A stretch of 64,000 bases of DNA from the NCBI RefSeq assembly GCF_000023125.1, contig NC_013037.1, forward strand, positions 3,100,001-3,164,000. Direction: 5' to 3'. The stretch comes from Dyadobacter fermentans DSM 18053 (GTDB taxonomy: Bacteria > Bacteroidota > Bacteroidia > Cytophagales > Spirosomataceae). Shown here one piece after another: positions 46,265 through 54,447 of the stretch. Under the pieces are notes generated by a model. It was not told the DNA's origin and ran no database searches. It was given only the letters and a program-made list of their open reading frames with translations. The translations under genes were made by a program, and so were the position numbers. Within the stretch, counting starts at the first letter, position 1. Every line of letters begins with the position of its first letter.

Positions 46265-47185
46265 TTATAATAAAATGGCTTGCGCGATCACTTCACGGTC
46301 GCATTCGCCGTACTGCAATACTTCGTGCACATCACCGGCATTACCCGAGAACGGCCCCGACGACTGGATTTTCAGCGTGGCCATCGCCGCCCCGAACTCC
46401 CCTGCTTCCTGCACGCCCGCACCTTGTACGCGCTGACTGAGGTAGCCCGCCATATAGGTGTCGCCGCAGCCGGTGGCGTCCACTACATCGGTCGGTTTGT
46501 AGGCTGGTATCTGGTAAAAATGGTTGTCTTTGTAAATCAAAGAGCCTTTGCTGCCGAGGGTGATGATTACTTCTTTCACACCCAGATCGGCGAGGTATTT
46601 CGCACCTTCGATCACGTCGCTGGTCCCAGCAACTACCTCCATCTCGAACTCGTTGGCTTTGAGGATGTCGATGTAAGGCAATGCTTCTTTTTTATCTTCC
46701 CAATCCTTGTAAAGCACCTTCTGGTCTTTCACATAGCGCAGGTAACCCTGAATGTCGAGCGAAACCTTGCCTTTTGCGGCCAGCATTTTAATAAGGTCCA
46801 CGGTAATGTCGTCCGAAAGCAAAGGTCCCAGATGGAAGTATTTCGCTTCAATGGCCGGCATTTGCGACACGGTGAATGGTGCAGCCTTGTGCAGCACATT
46901 CTGCTCGCGGTGGTCCTGGTTGGCGCTGTAAATGTTTTCGAAATAAACGGTGTAAGGACTGTTCTGGGAAAAAACTTCGATGTTCTCCTCCCGCAGGCCG
47001 GCCACAACATGGGCTTCCTTTTCGGCCAATGCCGTTACGAGCATATAGCGGACGTCGAACTGCCGGAGCGCCTTCGAGAAATAGAACGAAGTGCCCCCGG
47101 GCATATACTTGACAGACTGGGCAGTAACCACTTTATCCAAAGTGATATGCCCGATGGTACAAATGTCGTACATGGTACTTTTCAT
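46265..47185 (-). CDS. PfkB-family sugar or polyol kinase
   Basis: 306 residues, ribokinase fold. GGTSFYFSKAL is near the N-terminus (substrate side), and the family signature with catalytic Asp lies in VVDATGCGDTYMAGYLS. Substrate specificity is not visible; related PfkB members phosphorylate ribose, fructose, adenosine or myo-inositol. In this cluster a kinase producing a polyol phosphate for CDP activation by the nucleotidyltransferase is a sensible inference. A 20-bp palindrome lies 12 nt upstream of the ATG. A longer antisense frame covers this gene but is a shadow. Confidence 0.85.
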   Translation of the reverse strand: MKSTMYDICTIGHITLDKVVTAQSVKYMPGGTSFYFSKALRQFDVRYMLVTALAEKEAHVVAGLREENIEVFSQNSPYTVYFENIYSANQDHREQNVLHKAAPFTVSQMPAIEAKYFHLGPLLSDDITVDLIKMLAAKGKVSLDIQGYLRYVKDQKVLYKDWEDKKEALPYIDILKANEFEMEVVAGTSDVIEGAKYLADLGVKEVIITLGSKGSLIYKDNHFYQIPAYKPTDVVDATGCGDTYMAGYLSQRVQGAGVQEAGEFGAAMATLKIQSSGPFSGNAGDVHEVLQYGECDREVIAQAILL

Positions 47186-47197
47186 TTTATTTTTCTG

Positions 47198-47217
47198 CCA
47201 GGCATTAAGATGCCTGG
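47198..47217. repeat. Perfect 20-bp palindrome upstream of the PfkB gene
   Basis: CCAGGCAT and its complement separated by TAAG, 12 nt upstream of the kinase ATG. It closely resembles the palindrome at 47955-47974 placed 16 nt upstream of the next gene. It is an RNA hairpin near the ribosome site or an operator. Confidence 0.7.
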
Positions 47218-47230
47218 GAAAAGTGAATTA

Positions 47231-47938
47231 TTAACCCAGGTTTTTAATGGTGTCAGCCACCTGGGCGAAATCTGTAATTTCGGCATCGGCCACCGATACC
47301 TGCGCTTCGGCATCGTCTTCGAACCCCGCCACATTCAGCCAGATCGCCTTCGCGCCCGTTGCCTTCGCAGGCAGAATGTCTTTGGAATACGAATCGCCTA
47401 CGGCCACGCATTCATGCGGAAGAAAGCCCTGCGCCTCCACGCCCAGCTGCCATATGGCGGGGTCGGGCTTCCGGACGCCGACCACTGCCGATTCCACGAC
47501 AGACTGGAAATAATGCGCAATGCCAAATTCCTTCAAAACGCTGTTCAGGTTTCCGTAAAAGTTGGAAACCATCACGAGGGGGTATCCGGCAGCCAGTTTT
47601 GCCAGTTCCGGCGCTGCCTTTTCAACACTAGTGCGTGCGACGCGGTCGCATTCGCGGGCGATGGCCTCGATGGCCTGGCTGTCCAGCTCGTATCCGTTTT
47701 CTTTCAGGTAGCCAAACTGCTGCTCTACTTTCAGAAACAGCACATCATAAAACACATGATGCGGCTGGATAATCGGATGGATAGCCAATGCCCTCTCGCC
47801 AAACTTGTATGCACTCGCAAATGCTTCTTTGTCAACCTTTACCTGATTATGCACGTAAGCGTCCCATAACACATTGGCCCAATGCAAGCCATTCGTATCG
47901 ATCGTTCCGCCGTAATCAAATAATATTCCTTTTATCAT
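47231..47938 (-). CDS. HAD-superfamily hydrolase with D-x-G motif I
   Basis: 235 residues, HAD fold with a helical cap. Motif I reads LFDYGGTID, so the second Asp of the usual D-x-D is replaced by Gly. Motif II is VMVSNF, motif III is RKPDP, and motif IV is VGDSYSKDI. The nucleophile Asp is kept, but the general acid/base Asp is absent, which is known in a branch of HAD proteins annotated FDYGGT. It may act on a phosphorylated headgroup intermediate, but a weak or altered activity is possible. A 20-bp palindrome lies 16 nt upstream of the start. Confidence 0.85.
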   Translation of the reverse strand: MIKGILFDYGGTIDTNGLHWANVLWDAYVHNQVKVDKEAFASAYKFGERALAIHPIIQPHHVFYDVLFLKVEQQFGYLKENGYELDSQAIEAIARECDRVARTSVEKAAPELAKLAAGYPLVMVSNFYGNLNSVLKEFGIAHYFQSVVESAVVGVRKPDPAIWQLGVEAQGFLPHECVAVGDSYSKDILPAKATGAKAIWLNVAGFEDDAEAQVSVADAEITDFAQVADTIKNLG

Positions 47939-47954
47939 TTTTCTATATCATTTT

Positions 47955-48063
47955 CCAGGGATTGAAATCCCTGGCTGTTTGACATGCGACGTGCCTCCGG
48001 CACTTCTTAATCATTCAGTGCCGGAGGCACGTCCATCCCATCGCCCCGGATTTTGTTCCGGGG
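47955..48063. repeat. Cluster of three perfect inverted repeats
   Basis: Three hairpins in 109 nt: an 8-bp stem with a 4-nt loop (47955-47974), a perfect 16-bp stem with a 14-nt loop (47988-48003 and 48018-48033), and a 7-bp GC stem (48044-48050 and 48057-48063). They lie between the flippase-like and HAD genes of one transcript. Composite palindromes like this are typical of REP-like dispersed repeats in Bacteroidota intergenic DNA. Confidence 0.75.
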
Positions 48064-48081
48064 AAGGAAGGATCAATCAAA

Positions 48082-49125
48082 TCAGTTAGAGCTAATAGGA
48101 ACTGGTTCCAGTTTTTGATCTGGGTTGTCTATTTGATTGTTTTTTGTTTTCCTATTAATGAGAGCTAAGCCGATAATGATCCAGACGATCTCTCTGATTC
48201 TCAAAACCACTCCTATAAAAATCCCTTGCGCCGCGGGCAATCCCACGCTTCTCAATGCCAATGCGAGGCCGCCTTCGCGGGTACCGAGCTGCATCGGGAA
48301 GAAGAAGATCAGGTTGGCGAACAGCGACGAGCCGGAGCTCACGATGAGCGATTGCGCCAATGTCATATCCATCCCGATGGCGTGGGCTGTGAAATAGATT
48401 TCCAGACAGCCGATCACCCTTGCTACAAATTCATAGAACAGCGAAGCGTAGAATGCATCCCGGCGATCCGAATACAGCACACGGATTTGGTCGTCGACTT
48501 CATACAGCGTCTCCGCATTTTTAGTGGCGAACTCACGTGCTTTGTTTTTAATAAAAGGCACCTTTTCCAGCAAGCGGAATGTGCTCACTGTGAAGCCTTT
48601 TTTGTATACATTAATAAACCAATACCCTAAAATCAACCCTACCACCAGCAGAATGGCGCAGCCCGCCAGCATGACGTCGCTCAATGGAACTACCGCCACA
48701 ATGAGCACAATGGAGGCCAGCCAGAACAGCACGTGCGAAAACATGTGCATCAAACTGTACAGCAGCACCGAGGAAGTGGCCTTCTGAATGCCGAGCGTCG
48801 GTTTTAGCTCCATAATGCGGTACGGCTCGCCGCCCAGCGCCACGAATGGCGTAATGTAGTTGATCGCATAGCCCGAGATCGTCAGCCGAAGCACGGACCA
48901 GAACGACATGTTCGTTTCCGGCAAGTGCGGCTCGCGGATGATCGCCCGGAATGCAAGGGCGTTCAGGATGTAGATCACCAGCCAGCTCCCGATCACCGGC
49001 AAAAACCAGATGCCCGTGCGGTTGATGTTTTCCCAAATCACGAGCAACCCGGTGCCATAAATCATATAGCCCAGCGAGAATATGCCGATTGCCATGAAAA
49101 GGGCTTTATACAACTTGCTACCCAT
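48082..49125 (-). CDS. Flippase-like / LPG-synthase transmembrane domain protein (UPF0104)
   Basis: 347 residues with about eight transmembrane helices and the UPF0104 features ISGYAINYITPFVALGGEPYRI and FFPMQLGTREGGLALALRSVGLP. It is related to the membrane half of MprF and to AglD-type proteins. It has no cytosolic aminoacyl-transfer domain, so it would act as a lipid-moving or scaffold protein. It overlaps the CDP-alcohol phosphotransferase gene by 8 nt, suggesting it handles that enzyme's lipid product. Confidence 0.85.
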   Translation of the reverse strand: MGSKLYKALFMAIGIFSLGYMIYGTGLLVIWENINRTGIWFLPVIGSWLVIYILNALAFRAIIREPHLPETNMSFWSVLRLTISGYAINYITPFVALGGEPYRIMELKPTLGIQKATSSVLLYSLMHMFSHVLFWLASIVLIVAVVPLSDVMLAGCAILLVVGLILGYWFINVYKKGFTVSTFRLLEKVPFIKNKAREFATKNAETLYEVDDQIRVLYSDRRDAFYASLFYEFVARVIGCLEIYFTAHAIGMDMTLAQSLIVSSGSSLFANLIFFFPMQLGTREGGLALALRSVGLPAAQGIFIGVVLRIREIVWIIIGLALINRKTKNNQIDNPDQKLEPVPISSN

Positions 49126-50077
49126 TGTACTTGCCGGAGGTTATCTCCTTGTAAAAATGTGAACTCACCTTTTCCTGGCGTACGATCATGTATATCAGGA
49201 TCGGGTTGAGAATGAAAATGTCGAAAAAGAAATAGATCCACGACTGGTCCAGGAACAGCCAGAGGAACAGGAATATCACCCGCGTATTGAACTGGACGAT
49301 ATTGGTATATTTCATTAAGGGCTTGTTCTGCGCACGGAAATCGGTGACCACGTTCGCAGGCAGGCCGTTCTGGTACTTTTCCTTCACCACCGCCAGCAGC
49401 TTTTGCAGCTTCGGCGAGAAGAATTCCTGTTGTTTGGTATAATTCAGGTACGTCCGGGCTACGAGTTTCATCCCGAAATCGCGCGACCAGCTCAATTGGT
49501 CATATTCCTTTTGCAGATCGCGGCTATTGTCTAGCTCGCTGCCGCTGGTGCCTTTGATGAAGAACAAATGCACATTGCGGTAGTAATCCGCCATCGCCGA
49601 TTGCACCACGTGCGAGGCACCCGCTACCACGCCCGGCACCCATATCCACGCGCTCCACCCCTCTTCCATGCTCCGCAAGCAGATCGCAATGTGAATGGCG
49701 ATGAACCAGAAATCGCCCGCAGCACCGTCGAGAATGCGGCCCAGGCGGCTCTTGTCGTTCGTCATGCGCGCGAGCTGGCCGTCGGCGCTGTCGAGCGAGT
49801 TGGCAAACATCAGCGACAGCATCCCGATCACATTGATCCACAGTTCCTGCGGGTAGAACATGATCCCCGCCGCCACGCCGAAGAAAATGCTGATGATCGT
49901 CACCGGGTTCGGGCGCAGGCCTACTTTCGCACAAAACAGCGCGATTTGGTAGCCGATCGGCCGGTAAAACCAGATATCGATCTTCTCCTCGGTATCATTC
50001 GATTTCAACGAGTTTTCGAATGCCGAGGTCTTTTCGGGTTCTTCTGCGAGTGGTCGTGGTGTGGTGGTTGTCTCCAT
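49118..50077 (-). CDS. CDP-alcohol phosphotransferase, noncanonical motif spacing
   Basis: 319 residues, about six transmembrane helices after a charged N-terminus. It catalyses transfer of a phospho-alcohol between a CDP-activated and a free alcohol. The motif reads D-S-A-D-G-Q-L-A-R, then eight residues, then G-R-I-L-D-G-A-A-G-D. The first three aspartates fit D-x2-D-G-x2-A-R-x8-G-x3-D, but the fourth lies five positions after the third instead of four. This suggests a separate subfamily. The lipid acceptor could be ceramide and the CDP donor the product of the nucleotidyltransferase three genes upstream. Its ATG overlaps the ATP-grasp stop by one base (TAATG). Confidence 0.88.
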   Translation of the reverse strand: METTTTPRPLAEEPEKTSAFENSLKSNDTEEKIDIWFYRPIGYQIALFCAKVGLRPNPVTIISIFFGVAAGIMFYPQELWINVIGMLSLMFANSLDSADGQLARMTNDKSRLGRILDGAAGDFWFIAIHIAICLRSMEEGWSAWIWVPGVVAGASHVVQSAMADYYRNVHLFFIKGTSGSELDNSRDLQKEYDQLSWSRDFGMKLVARTYLNYTKQQEFFSPKLQKLLAVVKEKYQNGLPANVVTDFRAQNKPLMKYTNIVQFNTRVIFLFLWLFLDQSWIYFFFDIFILNPILIYMIVRQEKVSSHFYKEITSGKYNG

Positions 50078-50946
50078 TAATTGTTGTTCAAAAATCTTTC
50101 ATAAAGCCGTCCGGCAATGTGTCCGGCAGCCTGGTCGCGGCACGGTGCGAAACTCGGCCAGTCGTTCAGGTCGATGATGCGGTAATCGCCGTCCTTCCCG
50201 ATGATGGCATCGCCCCCATAGATATCTATTCCTACTACGCCCGCCGCTTCGTTGGCGGTGTTCTGCAAACCTTCCGCGCTGAACGGGTAATACACCGAAT
50301 CGCCATTGATCTGCTGGTATTCCGCGTACTTGTGGTGGTTGGCATCGTACGGGTAGAACCAGAAAAAGAAATCCGTGCCCCTAACCCCGTAAAATTTGAC
50401 CAAATCACCCACCAAATGCTGGGAGATCACCGCATCGGGAATCTCGCGCAATGCGTATTCCCGCAAAATCTCTTTGGCTTCCTCGCGCGATGCGGCAAAC
50501 GACACATCTTCCTTGTGGATAGCGTGGAAATCGCCGCGCTTGATCCAGTAGCCTTTTCCTTTAATTTTGTCAAAAACCTCGTCACCCTGGTAGTCGGTCG
50601 GTACAATGTAGCTATCGGCTACCGGAATGTGGGCGTTGTTCAATGCATTGGTCAGGTTGGTGCGGAAGCAGTTTTCGATCCCGAATGCGGAATTCAATAT
50701 CTGCGTGCCGTTTTTTTCCAGTTCCTGCAACTTCGCCACGACCTGCTTTTGGCGCGCCATGGTGAAAATCTTACTGTAATTCACTGTTTCCATCGCCAGG
50801 AACTCATCTTCACAACAGATAGTAATGCGGCATCCCAGTTTTTCGAGCTCTTTGGCCGTTTGGGTGAAAATCGCATCGTCGTTCCCGATATGGTTGGGCG
50901 AGAACTTTTTGTTTCGGTGCACGCCCAGAATTTCTAATTCGTTCAT
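50077..50946 (-). CDS. ATP-grasp enzyme, RimK/ITPK-like
   Basis: 289 residues. The central part reads GYWIKRGDFHAIHKEDV, AVISQHLVGDLVKFYGVRG and GGDAIIGKDGDYRIIDLNDWPSFAPCRDQAAGHIA, the ATP-grasp lysine, hinge and Mg-binding D/N residues. The C-terminal D-x-N-x-x-P resembles both glutathione synthase/RimK ligases and inositol 1,3,4-trisphosphate kinases, so it may join an amino acid to a carboxylate or phosphorylate a polyol. Cytoplasmic. It is directly coupled to the CDP-alcohol phosphotransferase gene, pointing to a headgroup-building role. Confidence 0.8.
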   Translation of the reverse strand: MNELEILGVHRNKKFSPNHIGNDDAIFTQTAKELEKLGCRITICCEDEFLAMETVNYSKIFTMARQKQVVAKLQELEKNGTQILNSAFGIENCFRTNLTNALNNAHIPVADSYIVPTDYQGDEVFDKIKGKGYWIKRGDFHAIHKEDVSFAASREEAKEILREYALREIPDAVISQHLVGDLVKFYGVRGTDFFFWFYPYDANHHKYAEYQQINGDSVYYPFSAEGLQNTANEAAGVVGIDIYGGDAIIGKDGDYRIIDLNDWPSFAPCRDQAAGHIAGRLYERFLNNN

Positions 50947-51023
50947 CTAATGGTGTTGACCGGCAAAACGCCCCGGTCTGTTCGTAAAAAATTGGTGTCA
51001 GTTCGTGTGTGCTAATGCTGTTG

Positions 51024-51737
51024 CTAGTAAACCGCCTCGCCGCTCAGAAACAGCTCGGCCGTCTGGATGTCGCTCACGTGGTCCACATCCACGATTTTAG
51101 TAAATGGATATGCTTTCAAATGCAGGCCATCCGCCACAAGCTGCCGCTGGAAGTTCCGCATCCGGCTCACGCCATTTTCCACAGCCGCATTCACGGTTTC
51201 AATCGCTTTCCTCCTGAGACAATAAATCCCGCCTGAAACAAACGGGGTATCGGTACTATTATCATCAGTGAATGCAGTAATGCGATCGTCGTCGTCAACT
51301 GCCACGTACAGAGGGCTTTCGTCGTCGATAAATGCAGTTACGGCCATCTGGCCTTCCAGTGTTGTGTTTTCTTCAAATTCAGAAATGAATGCGCTGAATT
51401 CTTCTTCTCTGAAAACAGTATCTGTTGTAGTCAGGCACACTTCGCTCAGCTCCGGATCGCCTTTGAACAGCTCGTACACACTGTGCAGCGAGCTCGGCGT
51501 CGATTTCCTCACGATTTGGATAGGCAGGTTTTCGGCCAATCCCATCAAATGCATTTCCAGCAGCGGCGATTCTTCGTTTACGATGACCATGATTTTCGTT
51601 GCATTGTTCCGCATGAAAATCCCGATCAGCCGGTCGATCAGCATTTCGCCGTGCAGGCTCACCATTGGTTTGGGAAGTGTGAATCCTTCCTTCGCCAGCC
51701 GCGATCCTTCCCCTGCTGCTATAATTGCGTAATTCAT
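51024..51737 (-). CDS. Sugar/polyol-phosphate nucleotidyltransferase
   Basis: 237 residues. The start at 51737 gives MNYAIIAAGEGSRL directly, the G-x-G-x-R nucleotide loop, followed by LPKPMVSLHGEMLIDR. This is the NTP-transferase fold, acting on a sugar or alcohol phosphate with NTP. Family relatives include inositol-phosphate, choline-phosphate and glycerol-phosphate cytidylyltransferases. With the CDP-alcohol phosphotransferase in the same operon, CTP-dependent activation is the natural guess. Specificity cannot be read. Confidence 0.85.
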   Translation of the reverse strand: MNYAIIAAGEGSRLAKEGFTLPKPMVSLHGEMLIDRLIGIFMRNNATKIMVIVNEESPLLEMHLMGLAENLPIQIVRKSTPSSLHSVYELFKGDPELSEVCLTTTDTVFREEEFSAFISEFEENTTLEGQMAVTAFIDDESPLYVAVDDDDRITAFTDDNSTDTPFVSGGIYCLRRKAIETVNAAVENGVSRMRNFQRQLVADGLHLKAYPFTKIVDVDHVSDIQTAELFLSGEAVY

Positions 51738-51765
51738 AATTGGTGTCTCTTTTAAAATCAATGCC

Positions 51766-54336
51766 TTAAAAATCAAGCCTGAACCGCGCCCGGATACCCC
51801 ATTCCGACACATTCGGATTGTCGAGGTACGTAAAACGTTTTACCAGATCCACACGCAACAGCTTGAAAATGTTGGCAATACCCACGCTGCCTTCGATATA
51901 AGGCTCGCGCGACAATGTATAAGTGATCGGCCGGCCGTCGGCATCGCTCGCGAAGCGGTACAAGCCCGGATTGAACGCCGGATTGTTTTCATCCCGCAAG
52001 CCGCCTACCAGCCCTTTGAAGCTCACTACCTCACGCAGTTTCAGCTTTTTCAGCAATGGTATTTTATTAAACAAAAAGCCATTGAGATAATATTGCACAT
52101 CCAGGCTCGCGTAATGGTCGCTCGCGAATTCCAGGAAGTTCATCAGGTTGTATGAATTCAGCTGGTAAGCGTAAGTCTGGTTGGCGCGGTGGATGGTGAG
52201 CAGCGGAAACTGGATTTGATTACCAAAAATATAACCGCCCTCCGCCGTAATGTCCGCGAAGCCGAATTGCGACAGGTAGAACCGCTTCTGAATGTTCAAT
52301 GCCACATTATGGTAGTTGTTTTCACCTTCAAAAACGCCTTTCAAACCTGCATTGTAGCGCAATGTGAAAATCGGGTACTTGTTGATGATCGGCGTGCGGT
52401 ACAGCTTGCCCTGGTAATATTGCTCTTTCGGCGCGTAGCGCAGCTCGATGTTCGCCTCCGTATTATTCAGTGATTCGGCGCGTTGTAGTTCGCCGCCTTC
52501 GCCCATCCGCTCGTAGCGCAGCACGCCGGCGGGAGTTTGTCTCCATTGGGTGAAACCGATTTTGTAGGAAAAGCGGCTCTCGAACTCGCGCACGTATTCC
52601 AGTTTGTAAATATCGTTGTACAACCACCGGTTATTATCCCCGCGCTTGAACGACAACAGAAAGTTATCCTCCTGCACAAACTGCAACTCCTGACCGGGAA
52701 TTTTGGTGTCGCGCTGGAAGCTCGCCCGGATGTAATGCAGCGGGAAGTGGTAAACCGATTTATTATTAAATGAATAGGTTCCGCTCAGAAAGTACTTCCA
52801 TTTCCGGTCCTTGAAACCATAAGCCGCGTAAGTTTCGAAATACACGCGCTTGCTCAGATCCGTGGTGGTACGGCCACCGAAACGGAGGCGGAAACCTTCC
52901 ACAGGGTTGAAACTGTAAAACGTGTTCACCGGCCCCACTTCTACCGCGCCGAATGACTTGTAGCCGGAAAGGAAGAGGGTAGCAATATCCATCGTGCGCT
53001 TGAATGACGGGATGGTTTGCAGCGTGTCGATATTCTTGTAAATGTCCTGCTCGGTGCGTTCCAGTGGGATGTGGCGCTTGCTCGCCCAGAAATCCTCATT
53101 GGTCTTCACCTCCGGATTGTACACGATTTCCTCGCCCGGCCCACGGTAAATGCTGTCGGGCTGCGGCTGGTTGATGATGTAATCCTTGAAATTCACCGTG
53201 CGCTGACCGTACAAGCCGCCGTTTTTCTCGCCCAATGCAAATTCCATTGCGAGGGTCGACTTGGTCATGAAATACCGGCCGTCGTCGCCTTTCTCAAATT
53301 CCAGACGCGCTTCGAGGTCGCGCATGAAGTTGAGGTTAATGTCTTTGTTGACCGTCAGATAGGCATTCTGCACGCCGTACTTACCATCTAGGGTAATGAA
53401 TAGTTTACCTTCAAAAAGCATATCCGTTTTGTTGCGTGGCACAAAACCCAGCTCAATCAGCCACGGCGTGCTCGTTTTCACGGTGTCGCGGATGAAGAAC
53501 TTATAGAATGTCGGTGCGGAGTTCGCGATCGGGCTCAGCAGCAGGTTGGTGGCAATGGAGATGTCGTTGTCGTAAATGTTGACATCTTCGTACAAACGGT
53601 TGAAATAAGCGCTCAAACCATCGTTATCCACAAACTTGGCATCGAATTCCGCCCGGCGGTTGGCCAGCACGTATTGTTTCTTGTTATAAGGACTTTTCCG
53701 GAAATAGACCTTAGAGAGTTTCTCCTGAATGTAGGCCGGAAGCATATTTTTGCCGCCCATCGCCGAGGAATCCTGGCTTTTGAACAAAAACTGGTAATTC
53801 CTGAAAATGCGTTTCTCCTTGAACTGGTCGGAAAGGTTGCTCAATGCGAGCGAAATCTTCTCGTATTGTTCGTATTCCAAAAAGTTGTTGCTCGATGGCC
53901 TGTTCTCATCCTTGTGCGCGATCACCTCGCGTATAAGCTGCACCGCCGGATTATCCTTGTTGCGGTAGCGGGCTTTGGTTTTAACGGTCACTTCTTTGAG
54001 CATGGAGGCATCCACGGCCATTTTCACGTCGATCGTCTGGCTTACGCCCGGCTTGATCGGCTTTTCGATGGCTACATAACCTACATAAGTGAATTTGATC
54101 GTGGCGTGGTCTTCGCGCAGGGTCAATGCGTAACGGCCATCGGCATCGGAGGCGGTCCCCATGGTAGTTCCCGGGATAAGGATCGACACGAACGGCAGGG
54201 TTTCCCCGGTTTTCGCATCTGTAACGGTACCTTTTATAGTAGTCGTCGATTGTGCATTGGCCAGTCCCGCGCCGATCTGCAAGATGCTGATCACCATGAG
54301 TATATACTGCCACATCGACTTGTTGATTGCTTTCAT
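51766..54336 (-). CDS. DUF5686 outer-membrane protein with carboxypeptidase-regulatory-like domain
   Basis: 856 residues. A signal peptide ends at LANAQS. An N-terminal regulatory-like domain (TTIKGTVTDAKTGETLPFVSILI) is followed by LKEVTVKTKARYRNKDNPAVQLIREVIAHKDENRP, the DUF5686 opening, and a long predicted beta-barrel ending in GIRARFRLDF. There is no TonB plug, so this is not a SusC. The family is of unknown function. Its position between the ceramide genes and the headgroup genes (28 nt before the nucleotidyltransferase, 111 nt after the reductase) suggests a link to placing lipids in the outer membrane. Confidence 0.85.
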   Translation of the reverse strand: MKAINKSMWQYILMVISILQIGAGLANAQSTTTIKGTVTDAKTGETLPFVSILIPGTTMGTASDADGRYALTLREDHATIKFTYVGYVAIEKPIKPGVSQTIDVKMAVDASMLKEVTVKTKARYRNKDNPAVQLIREVIAHKDENRPSSNNFLEYEQYEKISLALSNLSDQFKEKRIFRNYQFLFKSQDSSAMGGKNMLPAYIQEKLSKVYFRKSPYNKKQYVLANRRAEFDAKFVDNDGLSAYFNRLYEDVNIYDNDISIATNLLLSPIANSAPTFYKFFIRDTVKTSTPWLIELGFVPRNKTDMLFEGKLFITLDGKYGVQNAYLTVNKDINLNFMRDLEARLEFEKGDDGRYFMTKSTLAMEFALGEKNGGLYGQRTVNFKDYIINQPQPDSIYRGPGEEIVYNPEVKTNEDFWASKRHIPLERTEQDIYKNIDTLQTIPSFKRTMDIATLFLSGYKSFGAVEVGPVNTFYSFNPVEGFRLRFGGRTTTDLSKRVYFETYAAYGFKDRKWKYFLSGTYSFNNKSVYHFPLHYIRASFQRDTKIPGQELQFVQEDNFLLSFKRGDNNRWLYNDIYKLEYVREFESRFSYKIGFTQWRQTPAGVLRYERMGEGGELQRAESLNNTEANIELRYAPKEQYYQGKLYRTPIINKYPIFTLRYNAGLKGVFEGENNYHNVALNIQKRFYLSQFGFADITAEGGYIFGNQIQFPLLTIHRANQTYAYQLNSYNLMNFLEFASDHYASLDVQYYLNGFLFNKIPLLKKLKLREVVSFKGLVGGLRDENNPAFNPGLYRFASDADGRPITYTLSREPYIEGSVGIANIFKLLRVDLVKRFTYLDNPNVSEWGIRARFRLDF

Positions 54337-54447
54337 GTTGGAACGTTCGTCACATGTTTGGACTGCCCTGCCTGTTTTGGATCAATTACGCTTCAATCGT
54401 CCCGGCAGATTGCCGGTCGCAGTGCATGATCAGGCGGGTACGCTAGG

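Noticed and set aside
46280..47869. A 529-codon open frame on the plus strand
   Set aside because: It lies antisense to the PfkB and HAD genes, which have clear family motifs. Its translation is rich in His, Arg and Phe and matches no family, as expected for a shadow frame in GC-rich DNA.
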